DNA of 64,000 bases from Lachnospiraceae bacterium G41 (GTDB lineage: Bacteria > Bacillota > Clostridia > Lachnospirales > Lachnospiraceae), in the NCBI GenBank assembly GCA_900100245.1, contig FNEU01000002.1, positions 62,001 through 126,000 on the forward strand, written 5' to 3'. The notes under the pieces are model-generated. The model searched no databases, had not been told where the DNA came from, and saw nothing but the letters and a program-made list of their open reading frames with translations. This document shows positions 1 through 9,123 of this stretch, one piece after another (within the stretch, counting starts at the first letter, position 1; each line of letters starts with the position of its first letter). The translations under genes and the position numbers were made by a program.

Positions 1-1
1 G

Positions 2-703
2 GAAAGTGCAGAAACCATTTGTAACGCATATCATATCAATTTGACCCAAAATCCCGAAGAAATCGTCGGAAGCTGGATACTGCTCGGTGATATAGTAGGA
101 GCTATGATGATTGAATTTACCGAAGAAGGTTATGCCCAGGTTTATTTGAAAAACACCAACAGGCCGGTTTTCCTGATGAGAGGCACTTATGCTACCGGAA
201 AAGATAAAGTCAACGGCGGTACAAATATATATTTAAGTCTTCACTATACGGCCGATGATTCGTATATGCAGAATAATTTCTGCTATGTTCCGAAAGATGA
301 TTCGCTCAGTATGTGTGTCGGAAATACTGATTACGGAATGGATTTTTCCTGGGAAGATGCATTGTTCATTCCTTACGATATGAGCAGTATGCCAAGACAG
401 GAGCACACAAAAACTTCTACCGAAAAACCTTATGCGGATTTAAAAGGTCTTTATATTTCCGAAGACGAATATATGGTTCTTCTTTCGGGAGACGGATTCT
501 ACAGGGTATACGATTCGATAGATCTTGAGAATGCAACGTTATTGTCCGAAGGATCTTTTGAATCAGACCCCGGCGGTTACATCCTTTATGACGAGGACGA
601 TGACGAAGAGTATGGGTTTATAGCATTTATGGAACAGGGCATTTTTGATTTAACGTTTTATGATACTAACGAAACAAAAGAATTTTTCTTGTTAATTAAT
701 TAG
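2..703 (+). CDS. Hypothetical protein, 5' end cut by the window edge
   Basis: The reading frame is open to the first base of the window, so the true start lies upstream; a TTG at 41 is the first possible internal start but has no convincing ribosome binding site. The visible part has two similar-looking segments, one beginning near EEIVGSW and one near DLKGLYI. Each is rich in beta-strand patterns of alternating hydrophobic residues, which suggests a repeated lipocalin-like or small beta-barrel fold. There is no signal peptide or membrane segment in the visible part. It ends 8 bp before alr, so the two are probably co-transcribed. The function is unknown to me; the fold idea is only an inference from the residue pattern. 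Confidence 0.6.
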   Translation, partial: ESAETICNAYHINLTQNPEEIVGSWILLGDIVGAMMIEFTEEGYAQVYLKNTNRPVFLMRGTYATGKDKVNGGTNIYLSLHYTADDSYMQNNFCYVPKDDSLSMCVGNTDYGMDFSWEDALFIPYDMSSMPRQEHTKTSTEKPYADLKGLYISEDEYMVLLSGDGFYRVYDSIDLENATLLSEGSFESDPGGYILYDEDDDEEYGFIAFMEQGIFDLTFYDTNETKEFFLLIN

Positions 704-711
704 GTGACTTC

Positions 712-1881
712 ATGGAATCAACATTAAGAAGAACGTGGTCTGAGATTAATCTTGACTCGTTAAAATTCAACTACAACATTATACGTAAAAAAATCGGTGA
801 AAACGTAAAATTCCTTGGCGTCGTAAAGGCAGATGCCTACGGACACGGCAGTATCAATGTGGCCAAAACGCTCGAAGAAATCGGCGCAGATTATCTGGCT
901 GTCAGTAGTATCGACGAGGCTATGGAGCTTAGAGTAAACGGTATCAAAATGCCGATTCTTATCTTAGGCCATACACCGAGAGAACAGGTTGAAAGACTGA
1001 TTGATCTTAATATCACTCAGGCGGTAACCTGCAGAGCCAAAGCCGTTGAATATTCCGAAGAAGCGGTTAAGCTTGGCAAGACCTTAAAGATTCATATCAA
1101 AGTCGATACAGGAATGTCGAGACTCGGATATCTTTGCGAAGGCAATTATTTCGAAAACGGCATAAAAGGAATCTGCGAAGCATTAAATATGCAGGGACTT
1201 TATGCCGAAGGAATCTTCACACATTTTGCAGTATCCGATGAGCCCGGAGAAGAAGCATATGAATATACCATGCATCAGTTTAAGCTTTTCACTGATGTAT
1301 GCTCGGAAGTCGAAAGAAGAGCGGGCAGACGTTTCGAGATTAAGCACTGTGCCAATACAGGCGCCGTTGCAAGATACCCCGAGACATATCTTGATATGGT
1401 TCGCCCCGGACTTCTTTTATACGGTTACGGTGAATTTGCCAAAGAGATGGGTCTTAAGCCCGTGATGACTTTAAAGACCACGGTTTCCACGATTAAGATT
1501 TATCCCGAAGGAACTAAGATAAGCTACGGCGGTATTTTCACAACTGATAAAACCACCCGAATCGGAGTTCTTCCCTACGGATATGCAGATGGTTTCTTCA
1601 GATGCCTTTCAAATAAGTGCAAACTTTATACCGTTGACGGACCTGCGTGCGTCAGAGGAAAAATATGCATGGATATGTGTATGCTTGACATCACGGACAT
1701 GATGAATGTTGAGGTCGGAAGCGAAGTCGAAATTTTCGGCGAGAAAAATCCTATCGAGGATCTCTGTGAAATCGCAAACACAATTCCTTACGAATTAACC
1801 TGCGCTGTAAGCAAGAGAGTTCCCAGAAAATATATCAAGGACGGAGAAGTCTTCGAGCAGGAACTGATGCTCAGAATATAG
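712..1881 (+). CDS. alr: Alanine racemase
   Basis: PLP-dependent interconversion of L- and D-alanine, supplying D-alanine for peptidoglycan. At 389 residues it has the usual family length. The PLP-binding Lys39 sits in the motif VVKADAYGHG, the MVRPGLLLYG motif lies near residue 230, and ISYGGIF near 265 carries the expected second catalytic Tyr region. The ATG at 712 follows an AGGTGA ribosome binding site 4-9 bases upstream. A DUF1858 gene follows after 28 bp in the same direction. Assignment is secure at family level; nothing here distinguishes a biosynthetic from a sporulation or catabolic isozyme. Confidence 0.95.
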   Translation: MESTLRRTWSEINLDSLKFNYNIIRKKIGENVKFLGVVKADAYGHGSINVAKTLEEIGADYLAVSSIDEAMELRVNGIKMPILILGHTPREQVERLIDLNITQAVTCRAKAVEYSEEAVKLGKTLKIHIKVDTGMSRLGYLCEGNYFENGIKGICEALNMQGLYAEGIFTHFAVSDEPGEEAYEYTMHQFKLFTDVCSEVERRAGRRFEIKHCANTGAVARYPETYLDMVRPGLLLYGYGEFAKEMGLKPVMTLKTTVSTIKIYPEGTKISYGGIFTTDKTTRIGVLPYGYADGFFRCLSNKCKLYTVDGPACVRGKICMDMCMLDITDMMNVEVGSEVEIFGEKNPIEDLCEIANTIPYELTCAVSKRVPRKYIKDGEVFEQELMLRI

Positions 1882-1909
1882 ATTTTTCTCATAAAAGAAA
1901 GGAACTAAA

Positions 1910-2113
1910 ATGTTTAGAATAAACGAAAACACCAGAATAGGCGAACTTCTTCGTGCGTGTCCCGAGGCAGCAGGAATCTTACAGGAGATGGGTATGCATT
2001 GCCCCGGCTGTCCTTCGGCACAAAATGAGACTTTAGAAGAAGCATGCATGGTTCACGATATGGATGTGGACAGTCTCATAGAAGATCTTAAGGGATTTTT
2101 GGAAAACATGTAA
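1910..2113 (+). CDS. DUF1858 domain protein with CPGC motif
   Basis: A 67-residue protein that is almost entirely a DUF1858 domain: an N-terminal stretch about bringing 'RIGELLRACPEAAGIL' to a CPGC pair near residues 29-32 (MHCPGCPS), followed by a helix. The family is often described as a putative redox-active disulfide or metal-binding helper and may stand alone or be fused to hybrid cluster proteins. The start is supported by AAAGGAAC 8 bases before the ATG. It lies between alr and the adenine deaminase gene in a co-directional run, with no obvious partner. The molecular role is not established. Confidence 0.85.
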   Translation: MFRINENTRIGELLRACPEAAGILQEMGMHCPGCPSAQNETLEEACMVHDMDVDSLIEDLKGFLENM

Positions 2114-2116
2114 TTA

Positions 2117-2138
2117 CAAATCTTTATTTGCAGATTTG
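2117..2138 (+). other. Short inverted repeat between the DUF1858 gene and ade
   Basis: CAAATCT and AGATTTG form a perfect 7-bp stem around an 8-base loop immediately after the DUF1858 stop codon. There is no U-tract after it, so it is a weak candidate for a terminator; it could be an mRNA processing or stability hairpin. Confidence 0.35.
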
Positions 2139-2151
2139 ATGAGGGCGGGTT

Positions 2152-3846
2152 ATGAAAACATTATTAAAGAATGCAAAAGTCGTAAATGTATTTACCGAGA
2201 AAATCGATTTTACAAATGTTTTAATCGAAGATGACAGAATAACAGGTATCGGCGATTACTACAAGGATGAAGATGCGGACGTAATTGAAGACCTTGAAGG
2301 CAGATTCCTCTGTCCCGGATTTATAGACGGACACATTCATATCGAAAGTACGATGATGGTTCCTCCGTCACTTGCGCAGGCCGTTCTTCCTCACGGTACA
2401 ACCGCAGTTGTGACTGACCCTCACGAGATAGCAAATGTATGTGGTGTCGACGGCATCAAATATATGCTTGAGATGAGCGAGAATATTCCTCTTCATGTAT
2501 TCGTAATGATTCCCTCATGCGTGCCTGCGACATGCTTTGATGAAGCAGGAGCCATTCTAAATGCAGAGGATATCGAAGATTTATACAAAGAAGAGAGAAT
2601 ACTCGGTCTTGCTGAAATGATGAATTATCCCGGAGTTATTTACAATGATGCTCCGACAATGGATAAAATAAATGCCTGCGTGGAAAAAGGCAAACCTGTG
2701 GACGGACATGCACCTCTTTTATCAGGAAAAGATCTTGATAAATATATCTCTGCGGGAATTAATTCGGACCATGAATGTTCTGATGCTGCTGAAGCTATGG
2801 AAAAGCTTTCCAAAGGCCAGTGGATAATGATTCGTGAAGGCTCTGCAGCCAAGAATCTTGAAAAGCTTCTTCCTTTGTTTGAAAGCCCTTACTATCAAAG
2901 ATGCATTCTTGCAACGGACGACAGAAATCCTGCGGACATTTTGTCCGAGGGCCATATAGACAATATCGTAAGACTGGCAATTAAGGCGGGGAAAGACCCC
3001 GTACGCGCCATTAAGATGGCTACGCTTAATCCCACACTCTGCTTCGGTATTAAAAGAATGGGTGCGATAGCATGCGGCTACAAGGCAAATCTGCTGGTTC
3101 TTGACAATCTTGAAAACATTGATATCAAGGATGTTTATTCAAACGGCGTACAGGTCGTAAAAGACAAAGAAATCTCGGGCTTTTCGATTCCAAAAGCCGA
3201 GGATATCATTACAGGCAGCGTGCTTAATTCGTTCCATATGCCCGACCTTAAAAACGATGATTTTTATATTGAGCCCAAGGGTACAAAGTGCAGGGTAATC
3301 GAAGTGATTCCCGGCGAAATACTTACGAACGAATGTATACTTGATATCGATTTTTCAAAGAATAACGGAATCGATATTGAAAAAGATATTTTGAAACTTG
3401 CCGTAATAGAGCGACACAAAAACACAGGGCATAAAGGTGTCGGTTTTATTAAGGGCATAGGCATTAAAAACGGTGCTTTGGCAGGAAGCGTTTCACACGA
3501 TTCTCATAACTTAATCGTTATCGGAAGCAGTGAGGAAGATATGGTTATCGCGGCCAATCATATCAAGAAAATCGGCGGCGGACTCTGCGTTGTAAGCGAA
3601 GGAAAAGTCATATCCGAACTTCGTCTTCCCGTAGCGGGTCTTATGAGCACAAACTCTGCGGCTGAGATTGCCAAAGCGAATGTTGAATTAAGAGAGAGTG
3701 CCGAGAAGATTGGAATAAACGAAGGCATAGAGCCTTTTATGAACATGGCTTTCGTATCTCTTCCCGTCATTCCGGTACTAAAGATGACTACACAGGGGCT
3801 TGTAAACGTCAACGATTTCAAACGTGTTGATTTATTCGTCGAATAA
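2152..3846 (+). CDS. ade: Adenine deaminase
   Basis: Amidohydrolase converting adenine to hypoxanthine and ammonia, a purine salvage step. The 564 residues match the usual length. Visible motifs are the metal-binding GHIHIES near residue 60, TDPHEIANVCG near 95, the DGHAPLLSG His site near 185, and the ILATDDRNP motif near 255 that carries the catalytic Asp. The C-terminal half carries the SHDSHNLIVIG segment typical of bacterial Ade. The ATG is preceded by GAGGGCGGG. The gene is co-directional with its neighbours. PurC and a PurF-like protein elsewhere in the window belong to the same nucleotide economy but are not in this operon. Confidence 0.95.
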   Translation: MKTLLKNAKVVNVFTEKIDFTNVLIEDDRITGIGDYYKDEDADVIEDLEGRFLCPGFIDGHIHIESTMMVPPSLAQAVLPHGTTAVVTDPHEIANVCGVDGIKYMLEMSENIPLHVFVMIPSCVPATCFDEAGAILNAEDIEDLYKEERILGLAEMMNYPGVIYNDAPTMDKINACVEKGKPVDGHAPLLSGKDLDKYISAGINSDHECSDAAEAMEKLSKGQWIMIREGSAAKNLEKLLPLFESPYYQRCILATDDRNPADILSEGHIDNIVRLAIKAGKDPVRAIKMATLNPTLCFGIKRMGAIACGYKANLLVLDNLENIDIKDVYSNGVQVVKDKEISGFSIPKAEDIITGSVLNSFHMPDLKNDDFYIEPKGTKCRVIEVIPGEILTNECILDIDFSKNNGIDIEKDILKLAVIERHKNTGHKGVGFIKGIGIKNGALAGSVSHDSHNLIVIGSSEEDMVIAANHIKKIGGGLCVVSEGKVISELRLPVAGLMSTNSAAEIAKANVELRESAEKIGINEGIEPFMNMAFVSLPVIPVLKMTTQGLVNVNDFKRVDLFVE

Positions 3847-3864
3847 GCCTGACAGGAGAATTAA

Positions 3865-5223
3865 ATGATTTACAGATCGCTTGCACTTGTAAGCATGGCG
3901 ACATTCTATATTATTTATTTTGCCAAACTTTTCCTTCAGAAAAAAAGAGGGATAAAGGTATATAAACTCGCGCAAAACGAGAAAAACAAAAAGAATATTA
4001 CAGAGATACTTCTTAAAATCGTATCGTTTACACTTCCGGTGCTTGAACTTGTAAGCATCATTATTGGAAGGTCTTTCTTGCCTATTATGGGCAAGGTAAT
4101 CGGAGTTTATTTTGCATTCTTTGCGGACTTCCTTTTCCTAAATGCCATTATATCTATGAAGGATTCATGGCGCGTCGGAGTCGCAGAGGATGAAAAAGAC
4201 AGGAAACTTATTACAGGCGGAATATACAGGTTTTCAAGAAATCCGGCATTCCTTGCATTTGATTTACTCTATATCGGGATTGTTTTGATGTATTGCAATA
4301 TTCCGTTAATAGTATGCACGGTAGTTGCGATAGTTGTATTCCATCTTCAGATTTTAAGCGAAGAAAAGTTCCTGGAAGAGACCCTAAAAGAAGAATACGT
4401 CGAATACAAAAAGAAAGTCGGAAGGTATCTCGGATACGGAAAGTTTTCATTCCTTTCCGTCAGAATGTACGCTTATTTTATACTGTTTATCTGGTGCATA
4501 TTATATATTATTACGCTTCTTTTATACGCGGGACCTTTGCTTTCGTGGATATGGATCTGGATTATAATCGGAGCATTTGCATTCTTAAGATTTATGATGC
4601 TTAAGTTTGCAATCGACAAAGACAAGAGACTAAAGATTCCCAAAGCAATAAAAGTAATTTATTATGTTTTATTTGCCTTTGCACTGACTGTATTTTGCGT
4701 GGTTGAGTTCAATGTTTTTAAGGCAATGAATGCAGAGCCGGAAAGAGACCTTGATTACGTAATCGTACTCGGAGCGGGAGTTAACGGTACCACACCTTCA
4801 AAGCCTTTGGCTAAAAGAATCGAAGAAGCATATTATTATATGTCCGATAATCCGGACACACTGCTTATAGCTTCGGGCGGTAAAGGACCTTACGAAAGTA
4901 TCAGCGAAGCCGAATGCATTAAGAGAGAACTTGTTAAACTCGGTATAGACGAATCAAGAATTATTCTTGAGGATAAGTCTACGAGCACGATAGAGAATTT
5001 GAGATTTTCCAAGGAAATAATCAATGACGACAGCAAGAAAGTCGGCATTATAACAAACAGTTTTCACGAATACCGCGCGGGACTTATAGCCAGGGAAGCA
5101 GGTTATGACAAGGTTTATTCTGTTCCTGCGGTTACACTGTTTCCTGTGGGAATTCATTATATGTTAAGAGAATTCTTCGGAGTCGTGAGACTCTGGATGG
5201 AATACGGAAGGGTTATTTTATGA
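3865..5223 (+). CDS. Fusion: isoprenylcysteine-methyltransferase-like membrane domain plus YdcF/ElyC (DUF218) domain
   Basis: A 452-residue membrane protein with two recognisable parts. Residues about 35-195 have several hydrophobic segments and the pattern GGIYRFSRNPAFL followed by ILSEEKFLEE and Y-KKVGRYL, as in the ICMT/PEMT family of membrane methyltransferases. Two further hydrophobic segments follow, then a DUF218 domain from about residue 290 (YVIVLGAGVNG, ASGGKG, ED-STST-EN, ITNSFHEYRA). DUF218 proteins such as YdcF and ElyC bind nucleotide-like ligands or act in envelope metabolism. The fusion suggests a linked envelope-modifying activity, but the substrate is unknown. Its stop overlaps the next ATG by four bases (ATGA), implying translational coupling. 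Confidence 0.75.
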   Translation: MIYRSLALVSMATFYIIYFAKLFLQKKRGIKVYKLAQNEKNKKNITEILLKIVSFTLPVLELVSIIIGRSFLPIMGKVIGVYFAFFADFLFLNAIISMKDSWRVGVAEDEKDRKLITGGIYRFSRNPAFLAFDLLYIGIVLMYCNIPLIVCTVVAIVVFHLQILSEEKFLEETLKEEYVEYKKKVGRYLGYGKFSFLSVRMYAYFILFIWCILYIITLLLYAGPLLSWIWIWIIIGAFAFLRFMMLKFAIDKDKRLKIPKAIKVIYYVLFAFALTVFCVVEFNVFKAMNAEPERDLDYVIVLGAGVNGTTPSKPLAKRIEEAYYYMSDNPDTLLIASGGKGPYESISEAECIKRELVKLGIDESRIILEDKSTSTIENLRFSKEIINDDSKKVGIITNSFHEYRAGLIAREAGYDKVYSVPAVTLFPVGIHYMLREFFGVVRLWMEYGRVIL

Positions 5224-6653
5224 GTAATATCAAAAAAATACTTCTTGGAAAAGCTGAATGTGCCATAGATTTGGGCGACGGCAGCGAGAGAGGCGAATAC
5301 GTCAGTCAGGATTATATTTTAAATGTTTTGGGACGTCCTATGAGAGCGATATCCTTAATGACTGCGTACTATCCTTTGGATGAGACTTTCCCCACACGTG
5401 CACATGATGCGTTTGCAGACAAGGACATAACTTTTCAGTGGGACTATCCTTACGATGATTATGAAACATACAAAGGAGGCCTCATCGGACAGCTTGACAA
5501 AGAGCCTTTCAACTGGATGAGAGATGTTCGTAAACACGGCCAGGATGTATGTCTAACCGTTACGATGGATACCAATGTTTCCGACGAGCATATAAAGGCA
5601 ATGGCCAAAGACCTTTCCACATTCGGAAGAGTAATGCTTCGTGTGAATCATGAAGCGGGCGGGGACTGGTTTTCTTTTACGAAGAGAGCATCCTATGAAG
5701 ACATTGCGTTATTCTTCGCACATGTCTGCGATATCTTCCATGAGGAAGCAAAGAACGTAAAGCTTATCCTTTGTTTAAACGGACTCGATCCCGACGGTGT
5801 CAGAATCGAAAAGGAAGAAGAATTTACACCTGCGATTAAAGCGACCGATATCTTCTCGATGGACCGCTATATGTCTCTTCACTGGGGCTGGCCCTATGAT
5901 ATCGCGAAAAAGGATACGAAGAATTATTACAGGGAAACCGTTGCAAACATATATGATATGGGCAAGCGCACGGCCAAAAGATTCGAATTTGTTGCAGGCG
6001 AGAAAAGACCGATGGTGCTTTCAGAGATGAACGCCGACGGCGATGTGACCGGACCTTACGAACAGTGCGATATGCTAAAAGAATTCTGCGACAGATTAAA
6101 GGCTGATCCCGAAAAATGGCTTGAGGGCTTTACCTTTTATCAATTCAGAGACAGAGGACGTCTGGGACTTGAGTGGGAAGATCCCAACAATTCCGAAGTC
6201 GGCATAAAACTTCCTTTAATGGATACCTTTAAGGAAATCATCAATGACGAATTTTTTATGCCGAAGATTGAAGAAAAAGAAGAAATAAGTCTTCCGGTAA
6301 CACTGCGATGGGGAAGTGCGGAAGACAGCGAAGGCGTAGCAATTCCTTTGTCGTTTGAAAATGAACCGGTTTTCTGCGAAGGCTATTTTGAAGATGAGCT
6401 TAAAGATGCCAATCTTATGATGGAATTAAACGGAAGATGGTTTTATAAAGCACCGGGCGTTTCATTCATTGATTTTATGCCGGCATTTTTCGAAGGAAAG
6501 AAAGTAGCCGGCAAAGATTTAACTCTTAAGATATTCGCTCCCCCTGCAACCGGAGAAAACGACAGCTCGCAGGGAGATGACTGGAATATAAATTGGTACT
6601 ATGAACTTAAGAAACTGCCGGAGATTAGGATAGAATATACTGCGGTTATATAA
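5220..6653 (+). CDS. GH26-like glycoside hydrolase, putative beta-mannanase
   Basis: A 477-residue protein without a signal peptide. The segment VMLRVNHEAGGDWFSF (Glu145) closely resembles the GH26 acid/base motif, in which a His-Glu pair is followed by Gly and Trp. PMVLSEMNADGD (Glu269) fits the nucleophile strand at the expected distance. A TIM-barrel-like region covers about residues 30-350, and the last ~120 residues look like a beta-sandwich. Start and upstream stop overlap (ATGA), so it is coupled to the membrane fusion gene. It probably acts inside the cell on imported oligosaccharides. The family call rests on motifs read by eye; another TIM-barrel clan member is possible. Confidence 0.55.
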   Translation: MSNIKKILLGKAECAIDLGDGSERGEYVSQDYILNVLGRPMRAISLMTAYYPLDETFPTRAHDAFADKDITFQWDYPYDDYETYKGGLIGQLDKEPFNWMRDVRKHGQDVCLTVTMDTNVSDEHIKAMAKDLSTFGRVMLRVNHEAGGDWFSFTKRASYEDIALFFAHVCDIFHEEAKNVKLILCLNGLDPDGVRIEKEEEFTPAIKATDIFSMDRYMSLHWGWPYDIAKKDTKNYYRETVANIYDMGKRTAKRFEFVAGEKRPMVLSEMNADGDVTGPYEQCDMLKEFCDRLKADPEKWLEGFTFYQFRDRGRLGLEWEDPNNSEVGIKLPLMDTFKEIINDEFFMPKIEEKEEISLPVTLRWGSAEDSEGVAIPLSFENEPVFCEGYFEDELKDANLMMELNGRWFYKAPGVSFIDFMPAFFEGKKVAGKDLTLKIFAPPATGENDSSQGDDWNINWYYELKKLPEIRIEYTAVI

Positions 6654-6659
6654 GAATAC

Positions 6660-6694
6660 ACGGTGCCTGACTCCCTCAGGGTGTCCGGCTCCGT
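6660..6694 (+). repeat. GGTGCC-type imperfect palindrome, copy 1
   Basis: The core at 6662-6692 (GGTGCCTGACTCCC, loop TCA, then GGGTGTCCGGCTCC) forms a hairpin with T-T mismatches at regular positions, flanked by ACGG/CCGT. It matches the element at 30983-31013 at 25 of 31 positions with the same mismatch pattern and loop length, so the two are copies of one intergenic repeat family. It sits in the 59-bp gap between the GH26-like gene and pncB. Unlike the second copy it has no T-tract. Confidence 0.75.
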
Positions 6695-6712
6695 CAAAAA
6701 GAGAGGTATGAA

Positions 6713-7927
6713 ATGGAAAGAATTATCACAAGTTTGCTTGAAACAGATGCTTACAAGTTTTCAATGGGACAGGCTATTTATCACCAGTTCTCGGACTACA
6801 AGACCACATGGGATTTTAAATGTCGTAATACCGATGTTAAATTCACACCCGAGATGGTTGAAGAGATTAAGAATCAGATCAGACTCTACTGTGATTTAAG
6901 ATTCAAGGAAGACGAGCTTGAATATCTTCACAATATCAAATGGATCAAAGGATCCTATGTTGATTTCTTAAGACTCTGGAAGCCCAGATATGAGGATTTC
7001 GAAATTACCACAGATGCAGAGTGCGGACTTGCAATCGAGACCAAGGGAACATGGCTTAACACATCCATGTATGAAATCCCCACACTTGCCATTGTAAACG
7101 AAGTATATTTCAGAATGGCTTACGATTACGACGATTTATTCGAAAGCTTCAAGGAAAGACTTGCAGACAAGCTTGCAAAGCTTGAAAGCGGCGTATACGA
7201 AATCAGTTCTTTCTCGGAATTTGGTATGAGAAGAAGATTATCGGCAGAGGCACAGGAGCTTGCTGTTAAGACTCTTCACGAAGGCAAACTTAAAAATTCT
7301 ACATTTGTCGGAACATCGAATGTATATCTTGCAAAGAAATACAATATCACTCCTGTAGGAACCATGGCTCATGAGTGGATTATGTGCGTAGGTCAGGGTA
7401 ACCACAAACACAATCCCGCATATTCAAACTGGTATGCACTTGATGCATGGGTAAAGGAATACGGTGTGTTAAACGGAACAGCACTTACGGATGCCATTAC
7501 AACCAAGTGCTTCCTTAAGGATTTCCAGTTAACCTATTCCACACTTTTCTCAGGATGCCGCCACGACTCGGGAGATCCTTATATCTGGGGTGATATGATG
7601 ATAGACCATTACAAGAGCCTCGGAATCGACCCCAAAACCAAGATGCTTCTTTTCTCCGACAGTCTTGATTTTGACAGAGCGACAGCCATCAACAAATATT
7701 TCAATGGCCGCGTAAAAGTAGCATTCGGTATCGGTACATATATTGCAAACGACACCAAGGTGCCTGCGCTTAATATCATTATGAAGACCACGGCCTGCAA
7801 CGGAATGGATGTTGCCAAGATTTCCGATGTGGAAGGCAAGGGTATGTGCAAGAGCCCTGAATACATCCATTACCTTAAGAGATGTATTGAGTGGAGATTA
7901 ACTCATCCCGATGATTTGTTAAGATAA
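6713..7927 (+). CDS. pncB: Nicotinate phosphoribosyltransferase
   Basis: Converts nicotinate and PRPP to nicotinate mononucleotide in the NAD salvage (Preiss-Handler) route. The 404-residue length and the opening LLETDAYKFSMGQAIYH are typical of the PncB class. Other motifs are ISSFSEFGMRR near residue 165, GTMAHEWIM with its conserved His near 220, and SGCRHDSGDPYIWGD near 280. The ATG follows AGAGAGG. It is followed after 9 bp by a TSCPD protein, and preceded by a palindromic repeat rather than a clear promoter. Confidence 0.95.
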   Translation: MERIITSLLETDAYKFSMGQAIYHQFSDYKTTWDFKCRNTDVKFTPEMVEEIKNQIRLYCDLRFKEDELEYLHNIKWIKGSYVDFLRLWKPRYEDFEITTDAECGLAIETKGTWLNTSMYEIPTLAIVNEVYFRMAYDYDDLFESFKERLADKLAKLESGVYEISSFSEFGMRRRLSAEAQELAVKTLHEGKLKNSTFVGTSNVYLAKKYNITPVGTMAHEWIMCVGQGNHKHNPAYSNWYALDAWVKEYGVLNGTALTDAITTKCFLKDFQLTYSTLFSGCRHDSGDPYIWGDMMIDHYKSLGIDPKTKMLLFSDSLDFDRATAINKYFNGRVKVAFGIGTYIANDTKVPALNIIMKTTACNGMDVAKISDVEGKGMCKSPEYIHYLKRCIEWRLTHPDDLLR

Positions 7928-7936
7928 GGAGTTTTT

Positions 7937-8194
7937 ATGAGATATAATTACAGAACACAGAATGTATGTGCCGTTCAGATAAGCTTCGACCTTGAAGGCG
8001 ATATTGTTTCAAATATCCAGTTTTTAGGCGGATGCAACGGCAATTTAAAAGCAATATCAAAGCTTGTGGACGGTATGAGCGTTGACTATATCGAAAGCAA
8101 ACTTAAAGGTAATACCTGCGGTATGAAAAACACATCATGCGCAGATCAGCTTGCTATAGCCGTAAGACAGGCTTACGAGGAAAGCAGGAAATGA
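7937..8194 (+). CDS. TSCPD domain protein, TIGR03905 type
   Basis: An 85-residue protein matching the small stand-alone TSCPD family often labelled TIGR03905. It has C11, the FLGGCNGNLKAI segment and a CGMKNTSCADQLA Cys cluster. TSCPD domains also occur at the C-terminus of class II ribonucleotide reductases, where the Cys residues may bind metal. The stand-alone form has no settled function. It starts 9 bp after pncB behind AAGGAG, so it is likely co-translated with it. Confidence 0.85.
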   Translation: MRYNYRTQNVCAVQISFDLEGDIVSNIQFLGGCNGNLKAISKLVDGMSVDYIESKLKGNTCGMKNTSCADQLAIAVRQAYEESRK

Positions 8195-8199
8195 TTGTC

Positions 8200-8213
8200 G
8201 GTGCCTTGGCACC
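8200..8213 (+). repeat. 14-bp perfect palindrome between TSCPD and tocopherol-cyclase-like genes
   Basis: GGTGCC-TT-GGCACC lies 6 bp after a stop codon. It shares the GGTGCC half-site of the longer palindromes at 6662 and 30983 but is much shorter. A similar short design (ACAAGC-TT-GCTTGT) is at 11125-11138 in another intergenic gap. Either could be chance. Confidence 0.4.
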
Positions 8214-8232
8214 AAATTTATGGAGAGGGTAA

Positions 8233-9078
8233 ATGAGCGGATATTTTTACGGATGGTATATGAAATGCCAGTCGAAGGATTCGACGGTGGCTTTTATAAG
8301 TGCACGACATAAAAACGGAACGAGTGAGACGGCTTCGCTTCAGGTGATTACCGAAGACGGTGCCTGGAATATTGATATGCCGGGGACTGCGTTTAAAAAA
8401 GACTGTGCCAATATTTTCCTTGGAAAGAACAGATTCGGAAAAAACGGCATCAGGGTAAATATCGACAATCCCGAGGCAAGAATAAAAGGAAAACTTGATT
8501 TCGGTCAGATTACGCCTATTAAATACGACATCATGGGACCGTTTGCTTTAATACCTTTTATGGAATGCAGACACTATGTTTTTAGCATTCGTCATTCCGT
8601 TAACGGTAAGGTCGTAATAAACGGAAAGAACTACGTATTTGAAAATGCCGTAGGATATTGGGAAGGCGATAGCGGAAGATCTTTTCCGAAGGATTATCTT
8701 TGGACGCATACCTGTTTTAGCGGCGGCTCCTTAATGCTTTCCGTAGCGGACATTCCTTTCGGACCGCTGCATTTTACAGGCATTATCGGAGTAATTTATT
8801 ACAACAAAAAAGAATACAGATTTGCCACATATCTCGGAGCACATATTCAGGAGCTTCGTGACGGGAAGGTACGTATCAAGCAGGGCAATATGGTATTTGA
8901 GGCGCACTTACTTGAATCATCAGGCAGGGCATTAAATGCACCCGTCGGCGGTTCAATGATCAGAACGATTCACGAATCCGCATCCTGCAAGGCAAGTTAC
9001 AAACTGCGTATTAAAGGAAAGACAGTATTTTCTTTTAAGACAAACAAAGCATCGTTTGAATACGAATATCCCTCATAA
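8233..9078 (+). CDS. Tocopherol cyclase-like family protein
   Basis: A 281-residue soluble protein. It has the signature layout of the tocopherol-cyclase-like family: an opening YFYGWYMKCQS, a central VGYWEGDSGRSFPKDYLWTH (about residues 137-156), then beta-rich sequence with GPLHFTGIIGVIYYN. In plants and cyanobacteria the family cyclises a prenylated quinol to tocopherol. An anaerobic Firmicute is not expected to make tocopherol, so the substrate here must differ. GGAGAGGG precedes the ATG. No quinone or isoprenoid genes are nearby, so context does not help. Confidence 0.75.
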   Translation: MSGYFYGWYMKCQSKDSTVAFISARHKNGTSETASLQVITEDGAWNIDMPGTAFKKDCANIFLGKNRFGKNGIRVNIDNPEARIKGKLDFGQITPIKYDIMGPFALIPFMECRHYVFSIRHSVNGKVVINGKNYVFENAVGYWEGDSGRSFPKDYLWTHTCFSGGSLMLSVADIPFGPLHFTGIIGVIYYNKKEYRFATYLGAHIQELRDGKVRIKQGNMVFEAHLLESSGRALNAPVGGSMIRTIHESASCKASYKLRIKGKTVFSFKTNKASFEYEYPS

Positions 9079-9123
9079 AAGAGACGATATAATCATAAAA
9101 AATACAACTTTGGAGAGACTAAA

